A stretch of DNA of 62,558 nt, taken from Chrysophaeum taylorii (Eukaryota; Sar; Pelagophyceae; Pelagomonadales; Pelagomonadaceae). The stretch is taken from positions 1 to 62,558 of the forward strand of contig JAQMWT010000412.1 in NCBI GenBank assembly GCA_029834535.1, in the 5' to 3' direction. The translations under genes were made by a program, and so were the position numbers. The notes under the pieces are model-generated. The model made no database searches and was not told where the DNA came from. It worked only from the letters and a program-made list of their open reading frames with translations. This document shows positions 41,795-51,062 of this stretch, in pieces; positions within the stretch are counted from its first letter, which is position 1; every line of letters begins with the position of its first letter.

Positions 41795-41836
<42 letters not shown>
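41747..41836. repeat. (TTTCTTTCTTTG)n pyrimidine tract
   Basis: About 90 bp of 12-base units in the 170-bp spacer between two divergent genes (minus strand from 41,689, plus strand from 41,860). It translates into a poly-Phe/Ser leader in frame with the oxygenase gene, which is an artefact of the repeat. Confidence 0.85.
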
Positions 41837-41840
<4 letters not shown>

Positions 41841-41859
41841 CCATCATCATCAGGAAAGG

Positions 41860-42933
41860 ATGATGATGGCAGTGTTGTTGTTGTTGAGCGCGGAGGCGAT
41901 GAAGCCCCAGTCGTGGCCCCGGGCCTTCAGCGAGGCGGAGTGCGATGCGATCGAAAAACTGTTCTTCGAAAGATGCAGCGTTGAGGTCGACGAACGACCC
42001 TACGAAGGAATATCGCGCCGGAATTATTGGTTCAAGACGAAAGATATGGATACGCCGGAGGAGCTGGGATGGATTTTGGATCGCGTCGCCTCAAAGGTCG
42101 GTAAGGTAGACTTGGAGTTTGCGCTGATGCACGAGTTTGGCCCGGGAAACTTCTTCGACTGGCACGTCGACACGAAGCCGGGAGACGGAACCGAACGAAC
42201 GTTGAACGTCAACGTCGTGCTCGCCAAGGGATTCCGAGGCGGCGAATTGCAGCTCGGGGCCCAGAACGCGAGCCTCGACCGAGGGGACATGCACGTCTAC
42301 CCCGCGGCCTTGCCGCACAAAGTCCACGACATCACCGCGGGCAGGCGACGGACGCTCGTGCTCGCGCTTCGAGGCGAAAACCGCGAAACCTACTTTGACC
42401 AAGCGCCGCGAGTTTACGAGGAGCTGTGCGAAGACCTCGTCGAACCAAAACTTCGTTGGATCGAGGGCGACTTTTACAAAGCGAAAGGAAACTTGGAGAT
42501 TGCCCGCGCCAAGTACGCCCAATCGTACCGGTCGACGTCCGAGCGAGACCGGTACGTCGACGCCTTTGCGCAATCGGCGGCGCAGCACCACGCGGAAGGC
42601 CGCCTCGAGGAGGCCGTCGAGGATTTGGAGATGTGCGTCGCGATCGATCCGACGCACCACGAACACGCGACTGATCTGGCCGTCGTCTCGTGGTTGCTCG
42701 GGAGGCCGCTCCGAGCCGAGCGGTTGCTCCAGGACACGCTAGCGGCCTCCACCAACGACAGCGCCAAACCCGCGCTCCACGCGGCGCTTTCTTTGGTGCT
42801 CCGCGATCTCGACCGAATCTCGGAGGCCGACCGTCAAGAAGCCCTTGCGGTCCAAGCCGAGCCCGACGTGGCCAAGGCTGCGCTCGACCACCTCCTCGAC
42901 CTTCGGAGCCAACGGCGGTATGGGGGAGTATAG
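41860..42933 (+). CDS. 2OG-Fe(II) oxygenase with C-terminal TPR-like domain
   Basis: 357 residues from the ATG at 41,860. The oxygenase core (about 15-175) shows the iron ligands H102 and D104 in W-H-V-D, the distal H153 in L-P-H-K-V and the 2-oxoglutarate-binding Arg in A-G-R-R-R-T-L. The strand G-G-E-L-Q-L-G precedes a G-D-M-H-V-Y-P segment, as in prolyl-hydroxylase-type enzymes. Residues 235-350 form helical pairs with TPR spacing (A-K-G-N-L-E-I-A-R-A-K-Y, E-G-R-L-E-E-A-V-E-D-L, P-T-H-H-E-H-A). The substrate is unknown. Hydroxylation of a protein or of a nucleic-acid base are both possible. Confidence 0.8.
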   Translation: MMMAVLLLLSAEAMKPQSWPRAFSEAECDAIEKLFFERCSVEVDERPYEGISRRNYWFKTKDMDTPEELGWILDRVASKVGKVDLEFALMHEFGPGNFFDWHVDTKPGDGTERTLNVNVVLAKGFRGGELQLGAQNASLDRGDMHVYPAALPHKVHDITAGRRRTLVLALRGENRETYFDQAPRVYEELCEDLVEPKLRWIEGDFYKAKGNLEIARAKYAQSYRSTSERDRYVDAFAQSAAQHHAEGRLEEAVEDLEMCVAIDPTHHEHATDLAVVSWLLGRPLRAERLLQDTLAASTNDSAKPALHAALSLVLRDLDRISEADRQEALAVQAEPDVAKAALDHLLDLRSQRRYGGV

Positions 42934-43024
42934 ACGAGTTTTATTACGACTCGAAGAAAAGAAGTACGTTATGCTGCTGCTGCTGCTGCTCCCACCCACA
43001 ATAGTAGAGTAGAGCGCCTACTTA

Positions 43025-43978
43025 TTAATTTGTCTTCTTCTTCATCTTCTTCGTCATTGTAGCGTGCTGTTGCGCGACGGTCGAGGGCTTTTTTTTGGTG
43101 ACGTAGTTGTCGAGGAAGAGCTTGAAGAAGAGAAAGAAATAGGAGGCATACATCGTGAGGCCGAGGATGGAGTTTGTTTTGTTGACGTGGCACTCGGTCC
43201 CAGTAGCCTGGTAGATGACAGCGCGAACTGTGACGAAGATGCCGACGAGCATCTGGAGGAGCTGGAGGAGGGTGATGTATATCGCAAAAGGGCGGACAGC
43301 CTTTCGGAGTGAGGTCTGGGTCGCGGCAAAATAGGCGTACATGATAGTATGTACGCAGTAGTTCATCGTCGCGAACCACAAGCCCGTGGCGATCTGGACC
43401 GCGTAGGAGTGCCAGCAATACAACAAGACGGTGACGTGGTGCCACCAGTGAAGGAGGATGACAGGCCGCTTGGAGAGCAAGAGGAGGACGGTGTCGACGA
43501 GTTCCGCAAACTTGGAGAAGATAAACAAGGCTACGAACATGCCGTGGACGCCAACGCCGTACCACGGGGCCGGCGCGCACACGGTAAAGTAGAGGCCATT
43601 GGTGGTGAGCTCGTGGAGCATGACTGGGCCGCAAGCGAGGAGGCCGCAGAGCGAGAAGATAGCGAGGAACGCGTTCCACGCGATCGCGAACGACTTCGTG
43701 TTCACCTTGTCCTTGACCAGCGCCCTCAGCAACGGAATCATGACGACGTAGGCCGCGACAGCAACGAGCGGGTACTCCCAGTGGACGGCAGTAAATCTTG
43801 ACCAGACGTGTCCGTTAAACTTGGCCAACTCGTTGTAGTTGTAGAAGTGGAGCTGGTACGAGTTCCATTCAAAGTACTTGCTGGTGTCGGGCTCGGGAGG
43901 GGTGAAGGTGAGGTCGGCCTTGATGGTCGGGAGGTCGGGCGCCCAGGCACGCAGCAAGGCGAGGGTCGAATTCGACAT
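43025..43978 (-). CDS. ELO-family very-long-chain fatty acid elongase
   Basis: 317 residues from the ATG at 43,978. ELO proteins are the ER condensing enzymes that add two carbons from malonyl-CoA to acyl-CoA. Family motifs are K-F-A-E-L-V-D-T at 156-163, the histidine box H-W-W-H-H at 177-181 and M-N-Y-C-V-H-T-I-M-Y-A-Y-F at 205-217. Seven hydrophobic spans are visible. The C-terminus K-K-T-N is a KKxx ER-retrieval signal. The W-W in the histidine box is closer to saturated/monounsaturated-type elongases than to the H-V-x-H-H or L-H-x-Y-H-H forms of PUFA elongases, but substrate choice cannot be fixed from sequence alone. Confidence 0.9.
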   Translation of the reverse strand: MSNSTLALLRAWAPDLPTIKADLTFTPPEPDTSKYFEWNSYQLHFYNYNELAKFNGHVWSRFTAVHWEYPLVAVAAYVVMIPLLRALVKDKVNTKSFAIAWNAFLAIFSLCGLLACGPVMLHELTTNGLYFTVCAPAPWYGVGVHGMFVALFIFSKFAELVDTVLLLLSKRPVILLHWWHHVTVLLYCWHSYAVQIATGLWFATMNYCVHTIMYAYFAATQTSLRKAVRPFAIYITLLQLLQMLVGIFVTVRAVIYQATGTECHVNKTNSILGLTMYASYFFLFFKLFLDNYVTKKKPSTVAQQHATMTKKMKKKTN

Positions 43979-44386
43979 GGTGGGGTCGTCGTGTGTTATG
44001 TTTTTGTGATTTGTTTGGTGACGATGCGAGCTGGGGCTGGTGCCTAAACGAGCCAATCCAGGGACAGCAACGGACCTCGATTGACGTCAGGCAGACTTGG
44101 TTGTTTTTTTTTTTTTTTTCGAGAAGAGAGGTAGGTCCGAAGGTCGGTAATTCAGTGATATGTCTGTGCGGCACCAGGTCGTGAGTGAGTGAGTGAGTGA
44201 GTGACACACGAAAGTTGTGGATGGACGAGGTCGCCGACGATGGCGCCCACTCGCTATAAAAGAAGGAAGGAAGGGAGATTCCGCTTTCGAGGAGATGTAT
44301 ATGAAAAAAAAAGAGAAAGAGCCCCGGCCGGAGACAGACAGACAGTGTCGTGTCGTGTCGCGTCGCGTCGAAAGTGAAGGTAATCA
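43979..44386. other. ELO promoter region with simple repeats
   Basis: 408 bp between the ELO start and the 3' end of the F-box gene, both minus strand. It contains a T run (44,104-44,119), (GAGT)n at 44,183-44,203 and short (GACA)n and (GTCGT)n tracts at 44,331-44,370. No specific regulatory site can be named. Confidence 0.4.
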
Positions 44387-45763
44387 TCAGTAGATGAAGG
44401 GGGGCACGGCGAGGGAGAACTCGGGAACGGTGACCTGAAAGATGGGTCCCTCCGGATGCAGGATTTCGTTGGGGACAAAGTCAAGGGTGCCGGCGAAGGT
44501 GCCGCCCTGGAGGGGGTCGTTCATGGGCCCGGAGAAGGACTGGTAGACAAAGTCGCCCCGGCGGTCGGTACCGCGTCGCACGGCGCGCTCGAAGTCGAGC
44601 TGCGTGAGGTCGACGACCTGGAAGTCGTCGCGCCAGCCGCCGTGTCTGAGTTTGGGGAATTTCCCGACGACGCCCTCGCCGACGACGGTCCTGGTTTGGT
44701 TGAGGGCAGCGTCGGTGATGAGCCAGCGCCTCGTCTTGAGCTGGCAGGGCGTCCCGTCGGGTCGGAGGCGGAGACGGATCGAGTAGGCGAAGCCGTTCCG
44801 GTGTCCGGGGATGTAGAGGGCGGATGCCGCGACGCGGACGCCGTTGGATTCGGCGACGCGGCAGTCGGGCCCCGCGTCGGGAAAGAGAACGACGGCCGTC
44901 GAGCTCGCGTCGTCGGGAACGAGCGGCGAGACGCGATAGACTCCCGTCGCCAGACGGGCGGCATATTCGGAGAACCAGGTAACGAAGCTCGCCCCGGCTC
45001 TGGTGCGCTCGAGGAACCAGGCGCCGGGCCTCGGGTATTGCGCGGGATCGACCCAGACGACGTCGTCGTCGTCGACCGCGAAGCTGCGACCGTCGCGGTA
45101 ATTGGCGGCGAATTCGAAGAGGTTGTCGGAGGACCGGGCGTCCTCGAGCTTGCGGAACCGCGAGCAGACGACGTAGTCGTAGGCCGAAAATCCCCCGAAA
45201 AGGCCCCAGAATATTGAGTCCTGCGACCGACGGAGTTGCCCGTCGTCGCGTCTTTTGAGGGCTTCGTCCCAAGCTAGCTCCTGGCCGTCGTGGATGGCGT
45301 AGCAGTACCGCAGGGCGCGCGACCGCACGCGTCGCAGGGCATCGACGCTCGCGCCCGGCCGAAGCGAGGCCCCGATCGCCTGGCGGACGCGATGGCCGTC
45401 GTCGCACCACGCCTCGAGCCGACGCCAGGAGCTGGCGATAGAGAGCCACGTCCGGGCGTCGATGCGGGCTTCGGCGTCGCCTTCGACGACGCGGGCGAGG
45501 GCACGCCACCGGTACGCGCACACCCGCCACGACGGCTGCGGGGCAACGCGGCTTCCGCCCTCGGGAGCATCGGGTACGGACGATGGAGGAAGGATCGCGC
45601 CGCCCCAGTACCACGACGCGACGAGATCGCGCCAGACCTCGTCGTCCGAGGCGTGCTCGCAGAGGCCCCGCCCCGTCGACCGCAGGCAGTCCACCTCCAC
45701 CGCCCGCAGGAAGCTCGACAGCCGACGCACGAGGTCAGATGACAGCGACGCTACGTAGCTCAT
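44387..45763 (-). CDS. F-box protein with SMI1/KNR4-like and ApaG domains (FBXO3/SKIP16-like)
   Basis: 458 residues from the ATG at 45,763. Residues 2-50 look like an F-box (L-S-S-D-L-V-R-R-L-S-S-F-L, ending near V-W-R-D-L-V). A middle SUKH-type region contains I-F-W-G-L-F-G-G-F-S-A-Y-D. The last 150 residues match the ApaG/DUF525 fold: G-V-R-V-A-A-S-A-L-Y-I-P, C-Q-L-K-T-R-R-W-L-I-T-D, G-V-V-G-K-F-P and the closing V-P-E-F-S-L-A-V-P-P-F. Human FBXO3 and plant SKIP16 share this order and act as substrate receptors of SCF ubiquitin ligases. The start codon is 1 nt after the stop of the upstream gene on the same strand. Confidence 0.85.
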   Translation of the reverse strand: MSYVASLSSDLVRRLSSFLRAVEVDCLRSTGRGLCEHASDDEVWRDLVASWYWGGAILPPSSVPDAPEGGSRVAPQPSWRVCAYRWRALARVVEGDAEARIDARTWLSIASSWRRLEAWCDDGHRVRQAIGASLRPGASVDALRRVRSRALRYCYAIHDGQELAWDEALKRRDDGQLRRSQDSIFWGLFGGFSAYDYVVCSRFRKLEDARSSDNLFEFAANYRDGRSFAVDDDDVVWVDPAQYPRPGAWFLERTRAGASFVTWFSEYAARLATGVYRVSPLVPDDASSTAVVLFPDAGPDCRVAESNGVRVAASALYIPGHRNGFAYSIRLRLRPDGTPCQLKTRRWLITDAALNQTRTVVGEGVVGKFPKLRHGGWRDDFQVVDLTQLDFERAVRRGTDRRGDFVYQSFSGPMNDPLQGGTFAGTLDFVPNEILHPEGPIFQVTVPEFSLAVPPFIY

Positions 45764-45764
45764 A

Positions 45765-47897
45765 TTATTGCTTGACGGTGAATCTGACCAAGTTATGGGG
45801 GGGGATTTTTTCGGGGCTTTCCCGAGCACGCGTCAAGGCAAGATCGAGGGGGGGTAAATAACGTCCCGCGTCGTCGGCGACAAAGGCGGCGAGGTCCTCC
45901 CTCGCGGCGCCCAGGAGGGCGACGACATCCTCGCGCCGCGCCCATCCTCGGTTGTTCCCCTCCTCGACTTTGGGGAGCCCGTCGAAGGCGAGTTTCCATT
46001 TCGTTCGCGCTGCGTCCCCTTCCCACATCACCAGTTTCTTCTTCTTGTGCTGCTGGTGGTGGTGGTGGTGGTGGTGGTGGTCAAAAATGCGCAGTCGCCC
46101 GCACAGTTCTTTCGCCTTTCCCTCGTCGACGACGCCGCCGCCGCCGCCGAGACGTGGGTGGTGGTTCCGCTTCCCCTTCTGCTTCGGCTTCTTCTTCGAG
46201 CCGCGGTGGAAAAACTCCAGCGTGTCGGCGTAGGGGCACCTCAGATCGAGGGTCTCGCAGGTCACCGGGTCATACGCCTCGAACCTCAGCTCGCCGATCA
46301 CGCCGTGGACCACCACGTACATAGAGACGATCCGGTACGCGCCCCCGGTCACGACCTGGGCTTGGCGGTGCACGAGCGTCTCCGCGCGCTTGGATTCGCG
46401 AAAATTCTGGTCCCGCCGGAGCCGCAAAATCTCGTCGCGACGACCGACGACGTCGAACCCTGTTCTGGGTGGAGCCTCGGTTTTCGTCGTCGTCGTCGTC
46501 GTCGTACGGGGGGCGACTAACGCGGACGAGGGTTGTTCTTCGGGGTGCGAGAGGGCGCCGTCGAAGCTGAGGCCCGAAAGAACCGATCGCACCTCGTTTT
46601 CGTCCAGGACGGGAGACCCGCGAGGCCATAATTTGTTGTTGATACCACCCAAAAGAAGCCGGCTCGTCGCGTAGTCGCCGATCGGTCGACCAATAACTAC
46701 GAGACTTGGAGGTTCGGTACCGACGACCAAGATCGTCACCTCGAGAAGTTTTGATTCCATCATATTTCGGCTCTCGACCTCTCGCGTGCTCTGGTGTAAC
46801 CGGAGCGCGACGGTCCCGGCCTCGATCGTCGTGCGATCCAAAATGCTCGAAATATGCTTCTCGTCGAGGGGCACCGCGAGGGACGTCTCCGGTCCGCCAC
46901 CGGGATCGTACGCGACGAGTTCCAGAGAGTCGTCGTCGCGACAGCACCACGCGTCAACAATGTGAAGACTATGCCTCATCACTTTGGTGGCCACTCTCTC
47001 GCGCTTCTGGTCGAATTCGAGTTTTAGCATCGTACTTCTCTTGGGCGATACAATCCTCAGCTTGTCTGCCGCTTCGATCGCGGCGAAACTCGTGCTGACG
47101 CGCCACTGCTCCTCGACCGGCAGCAGCTGGTGCACCTCATCTTCGCTCAGGTCCCTTGCGACATCGACCGACCCGTCGGAGCATCGATACCGGATGGCGT
47201 TCGTCAAAGTGTCGCGCGTAACCTCGACGTCGAACCCGCGTTCCTCCAGCCCGCACCGGAAGCGCCGGTGGAACCGCCGCAACAAAATTCGCGTCGCTGC
47301 AACATACTGCGGCTCTTCTTCTTCTAAATCATCGTAGGTCGTCCGCGGTGAAGCGCGGCGCTCGGGTGTCGGGGCTCTCGGGTTTTTGGGCTCGGGTGGC
47401 CCCAAAGGCACGAACTGCCGGGGCGACGGCTTCTTCGCGTTGTGGTACCTGGGGTTGTGTCGCATCAGGTACTGCGCCAGCCACCGCAGCGGCTGCAAAA
47501 GCTCCTTTTCTTCTTCTTCTTCTTCTTCTTCTTCTTCTTCTTCGAGGGCGGCGCTCTCGGCGAAGAGGTACCTCGCCAGAAAGTCGACGGGGTCCTTCGG
47601 GTTCTCGCGATACGCGAGGTCCATGCCCTTCGCGAGCGTCGGGTTGACGTGGCGCGACAAGTACGCCCGCAGCGGCGCCGCCCGCACCTCGTAGTCTGCT
47701 CTTTTTTGGTCGTCGAGTCCCAAGAATGTCTCGTGGTCTTCTTCATTTTCGTCGTCGGAGGTCGCGCGCACAACAACCCGCAGCAGACGCCGGAGACCGG
47801 GCAAGAGCGTCGGGACCAAGGTGTCGCCCAGGACGTCGACCTTGCGCCGGCGCCTGGGGGTCAGCGCGAGGGGCGCGAGCAACGGCGCGGCGGCCAT
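45765..47897 (-). CDS. Dpy-30-motif protein, otherwise uncharacterised
   Basis: 710 residues from the ATG at 47,897. Residues 74-116 (L-R-A-Y-L-x-x-H-V-N-P-T-L then N-P-K-D-P-V-D-F-L-A-R-Y-L) fit the Dpy-30 dimerisation motif, used in SET1/MLL complexes and in flagellar radial-spoke and PKA-anchoring proteins. A poly-Glu run follows, then a second L-R-W-L-A-Q-Y-L-M-R-H-N-P-R-Y-H segment. The remainder has two beta-rich parts, each with an A-Y-D-P element, which may be repeats of one sandwich fold. A poly-His run is encoded by (GTG)n on the plus strand at about 46,054-46,080. A flagellar or axonemal role is plausible but unproven. Confidence 0.65.
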   Translation of the reverse strand: MAAAPLLAPLALTPRRRRKVDVLGDTLVPTLLPGLRRLLRVVVRATSDDENEEDHETFLGLDDQKRADYEVRAAPLRAYLSRHVNPTLAKGMDLAYRENPKDPVDFLARYLFAESAALEEEEEEEEEEEEKELLQPLRWLAQYLMRHNPRYHNAKKPSPRQFVPLGPPEPKNPRAPTPERRASPRTTYDDLEEEEPQYVAATRILLRRFHRRFRCGLEERGFDVEVTRDTLTNAIRYRCSDGSVDVARDLSEDEVHQLLPVEEQWRVSTSFAAIEAADKLRIVSPKRSTMLKLEFDQKRERVATKVMRHSLHIVDAWCCRDDDSLELVAYDPGGGPETSLAVPLDEKHISSILDRTTIEAGTVALRLHQSTREVESRNMMESKLLEVTILVVGTEPPSLVVIGRPIGDYATSRLLLGGINNKLWPRGSPVLDENEVRSVLSGLSFDGALSHPEEQPSSALVAPRTTTTTTTKTEAPPRTGFDVVGRRDEILRLRRDQNFRESKRAETLVHRQAQVVTGGAYRIVSMYVVVHGVIGELRFEAYDPVTCETLDLRCPYADTLEFFHRGSKKKPKQKGKRNHHPRLGGGGGVVDEGKAKELCGRLRIFDHHHHHHHHQQHKKKKLVMWEGDAARTKWKLAFDGLPKVEEGNNRGWARREDVVALLGAAREDLAAFVADDAGRYLPPLDLALTRARESPEKIPPHNLVRFTVKQ

Positions 47898-48021
47898 TTC
47901 TCGTCTCCAAGCAGCACCAAAGAGACACTAATATAAGTAAGGCAGTCTTAAATGATTTATTTTGTCGTGAATATCTTTTAGGATCGCCGAAAGGGTTTTT
48001 TATTTTTTTATTATTATTACT
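47898..48021. promoter_or_regulatory. Compact bidirectional promoter region
   Basis: Only 124 bp separate the start codons of the divergent Dpy-30-motif gene and UTP10. The spacer is AT-rich against GC-rich genes, with T- and ATT-rich stretches next to the UTP10 start. Shared control is likely from the spacing alone; no element is identified. Confidence 0.45.
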
Positions 48022-51000
48022 ATGGCTTCGCTGCCGCGGTTCGGGGCGGCCAAGGTGACCGTCGATGGCACCAGGGTCCGGCGGCATTTGGTGTTCGGCG
48101 TGGATGGGCGGGTCGAGGCGTCGGCGGTGCGCGAGGCGGCCGTCGCCGCGCTCGAGACGCTGTGCGCGACGACGCCCATGGGAAGCGTGCTGGGTCCGTT
48201 CAAGGAGTCGCTGATGCACGAGCGGTGCCTGCGCGTGGAACGCATGACGCTGGGGCGGCCCGAGCGCGAGATAATAGAAGAGCGCGTCAAGGCGCTGATC
48301 CTTGGCCTCTCGCCCCTCGTGCGGCGGCGAGAGGCGCAGGTCGTGTTGGAATTTCTCGCGTCTAGGTACGACGCTTTGGACTTTGCCGGAGACGAGATGC
48401 TTGCCGCGTGCCTGCCGACGCACCGCGACTCGAATTTGGTGGGGGTCGTGGCCCGCGCCACCCGGGGCGCCGTCTCGGAGGTGTGGGGGTTCCTCCGGGG
48501 CCTCAAGCGCACCGAGCGGCTCTCGCGCGCCGCGATGGCGCGCGCCTGTTTAGCCGACTCGGCGTTCGTCGACGTCGTCTGCGACGTGGGCGCCAGGGCT
48601 GCGCGCGCCTGCGACGACACCGAAGCGATGATGCCGTTTTATCGCGACCACTTTGCCTTCACGACAGGAACGCTCTGCGCCGCGCTGGAGCTGTGCCGAA
48701 ACCGAGACCGCGACGGCGAGCGTCTCGCGCGACGACTGTTGCCGCGCGTCTCGGAAGCGCTCCGGAAAACCGGCGGTTATCCGGGCGACCGGGCGCTCCG
48801 CGTCGCGTACTACGCTGTCGTCGTCGCCCTCGCTGCGCACATCCCATCGCCGGCGGCCGTCGACGCCGCCGTCGCCGAGATGGCGGCGCGCTTGGAATCG
48901 GCGACGCACGAGAGGGCTCTGGCGGCGGCCGCGGTCGCGGCCAGCAGGGTGGGCGACGGCGCCCTCAAGCCGCTCGCGGCTTTTGCCGACCACCCGTCTG
49001 CGCCCGACAGCCTCAAGAGCCTGTCCGCCGCGGGGGGCGCCTCGAAGCTAGTTCTGCGGCTTTTGGCGCCGCAGCTCGCGGAATCTGGTCGGCTCGACCT
49101 CGCCGTCGTCGCGGGCTATCGAGACGACGACGACGACGTTTCTGCCGCCGCTGGTGGTGGTGCTGATCCCGTCGCCGTCGCGGAGGACAGCCGCGCGCGC
49201 GCGCGACGCGCGCTCGAGGAGGCGACGACGCCGGAGGCCGCGCGTGTTGCGGCGACCGCGTACGCGCGGCACGTCGACGACTACGAGTCGCTCGCGCCGT
49301 ACTTGCGTCGGCCGTTCGGAGCGGACGAGCGCTTGGCGGCGGCCCTGGCGGCCAACCCGAGCGCGTTCGCGAGAGTCGCGCGGTCTGCAGTTCTCGGCGA
49401 AGCCCCGAGCCTCGATGACGACGACGTGGCGCTCGCCCTCCCCGTCGACCTTCCCGAGGAGCGCGCCCTCCTTTCCGCCTACTTTTTTTCGTCGTCCCGC
49501 GGCGGCGGGAAGACGGCCGAGGTCGCGAGAAGGGCAGCCCCCGGGCTCGCGCGGCTTCCCGAGGAAGAGGTCGGCGCCCTCCTGGCCGCGTGCCTCGCGG
49601 CGCTCGATGGAATGCCGCGCGATATCGAGGCCGCCGTGGTCGCGGCCCTCGCGAGCAACCGGAACGTCGAGGCGTGCGTCGCGGCGACGGGCCAAAATCC
49701 GAGCGCGGTCGGCGCCTGGGTCCTCGCGCACCGCGGCGATACGCCCGAACTCCGCGCCGCGCGCATCCGCGCGCTCGGACTTGTTGGTGGTGGTGCCGAG
49801 GACGAGGCGTCGTCGTTCCTGGGGTACGCGTTCGCCGCGGCGGCCGACCCAGACCCCGCGTGCCGTCGGGCGGCTGTCGACTGGCTCGGCGGCTCGAAGA
49901 ACGAGGCGGCAAAAGAGGTCGCGCGTCGTCGCGCGTCGATTATCGTGGATCCCGACCACGTGGCGGCCGTGGCGCGCCTCGACGAGCCGCCGTCGTGGGT
50001 CGACGTGTTTGTGAAGAGTTTTGATGACCTCGAGGACCCCTCGCGGCTCGGGCTGGCTCTCGGCATGCTGGAGCACGTCCTCGAGAAGAGCGGCGTCCTC
50101 GTCGCATTGTGGAAAGCGGAAAACAACGACGCCCTCGACGCCGCGCTCCAGAACCTCCTGACGCGACGTCGAGAGGTAAAAAGAAGCGTCGGCGGCGCGC
50201 GCCGGCGTCTCCTCGACGCGCTGTTGAGGTCGCGCGCCCTCGAGAAAAACGGAGTCCTCGACGACGAGCTCGCGCGCGTTCTGGCGACCGCGCTCCTCTG
50301 GTCGTCGCCGCCGCTGGAAGACGACGACGACGGGGCGGCGGCATTCCTAGCGGCGTGGTGGGAGACGGAACGCGACTGTTCGCCGCGGCGGCGCGCGGTC
50401 GAGGCAATCATCGCGTCGAAGAGTTTGGAGATGTCCGAAAAGCAGGAGACGGACCTCGCGTCGACCGTGCTCGGGCTCTTGCGGCGGCGGCGGCGGCGGG
50501 AACCCCATGATGATGATGATGATTATTATTATAATGGCGGCGGCGACGACGAGCTGCCGCGATCGCTCGTGTTGGCGGCCGCGCGACGCCTCTTGACGAC
50601 CTCCTCCTCCTCCTCCGAAGAGACGGTCGCGCGACTCTGGGCCGCAACGTTGCGAAGGCCTCGCGACCTCGACGCGGAGGCCGAGGCCATCCTGGAGGCC
50701 ACTTCTGATCGCACTTCCTACGAGTCCTCGGGCGTCGTCCGCGCTCTATTCGCGACGCTACGGAGACTCGAGCGGCCGCCCGAAGCTCTCTTCGAAGCGA
50801 TCGAAAAGATCGGAGGCGCGGAGAGAACGGACGTCGACCTTTCGTTAACCGTCCGAGTCGCCGAACGCCGACGAGACGTGGCGGCAACCCGGGCCCTCGC
50901 GACGGTCGTCCGCGCGTCTCCGGCATCGGCCGTCGCGTCGGCGTGGGAGCGACTCGTCGACGTCGCCTGCACGTCTCATCCTTTGCTCCTACTTCCGACC

Positions 51001-51030
51001 GTCGTCCCGGCAATTCTTTTTTTTCCTGCC

Positions 51031-51062
<32 letters not shown>

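Noticed and set aside
41743..41859. Poly-Phe/Ser N-terminal extension of the oxygenase
   Set aside because: Encoded by the TTTCTTTCTTTG repeat; the ATG at 41,860 gives a normal family start.
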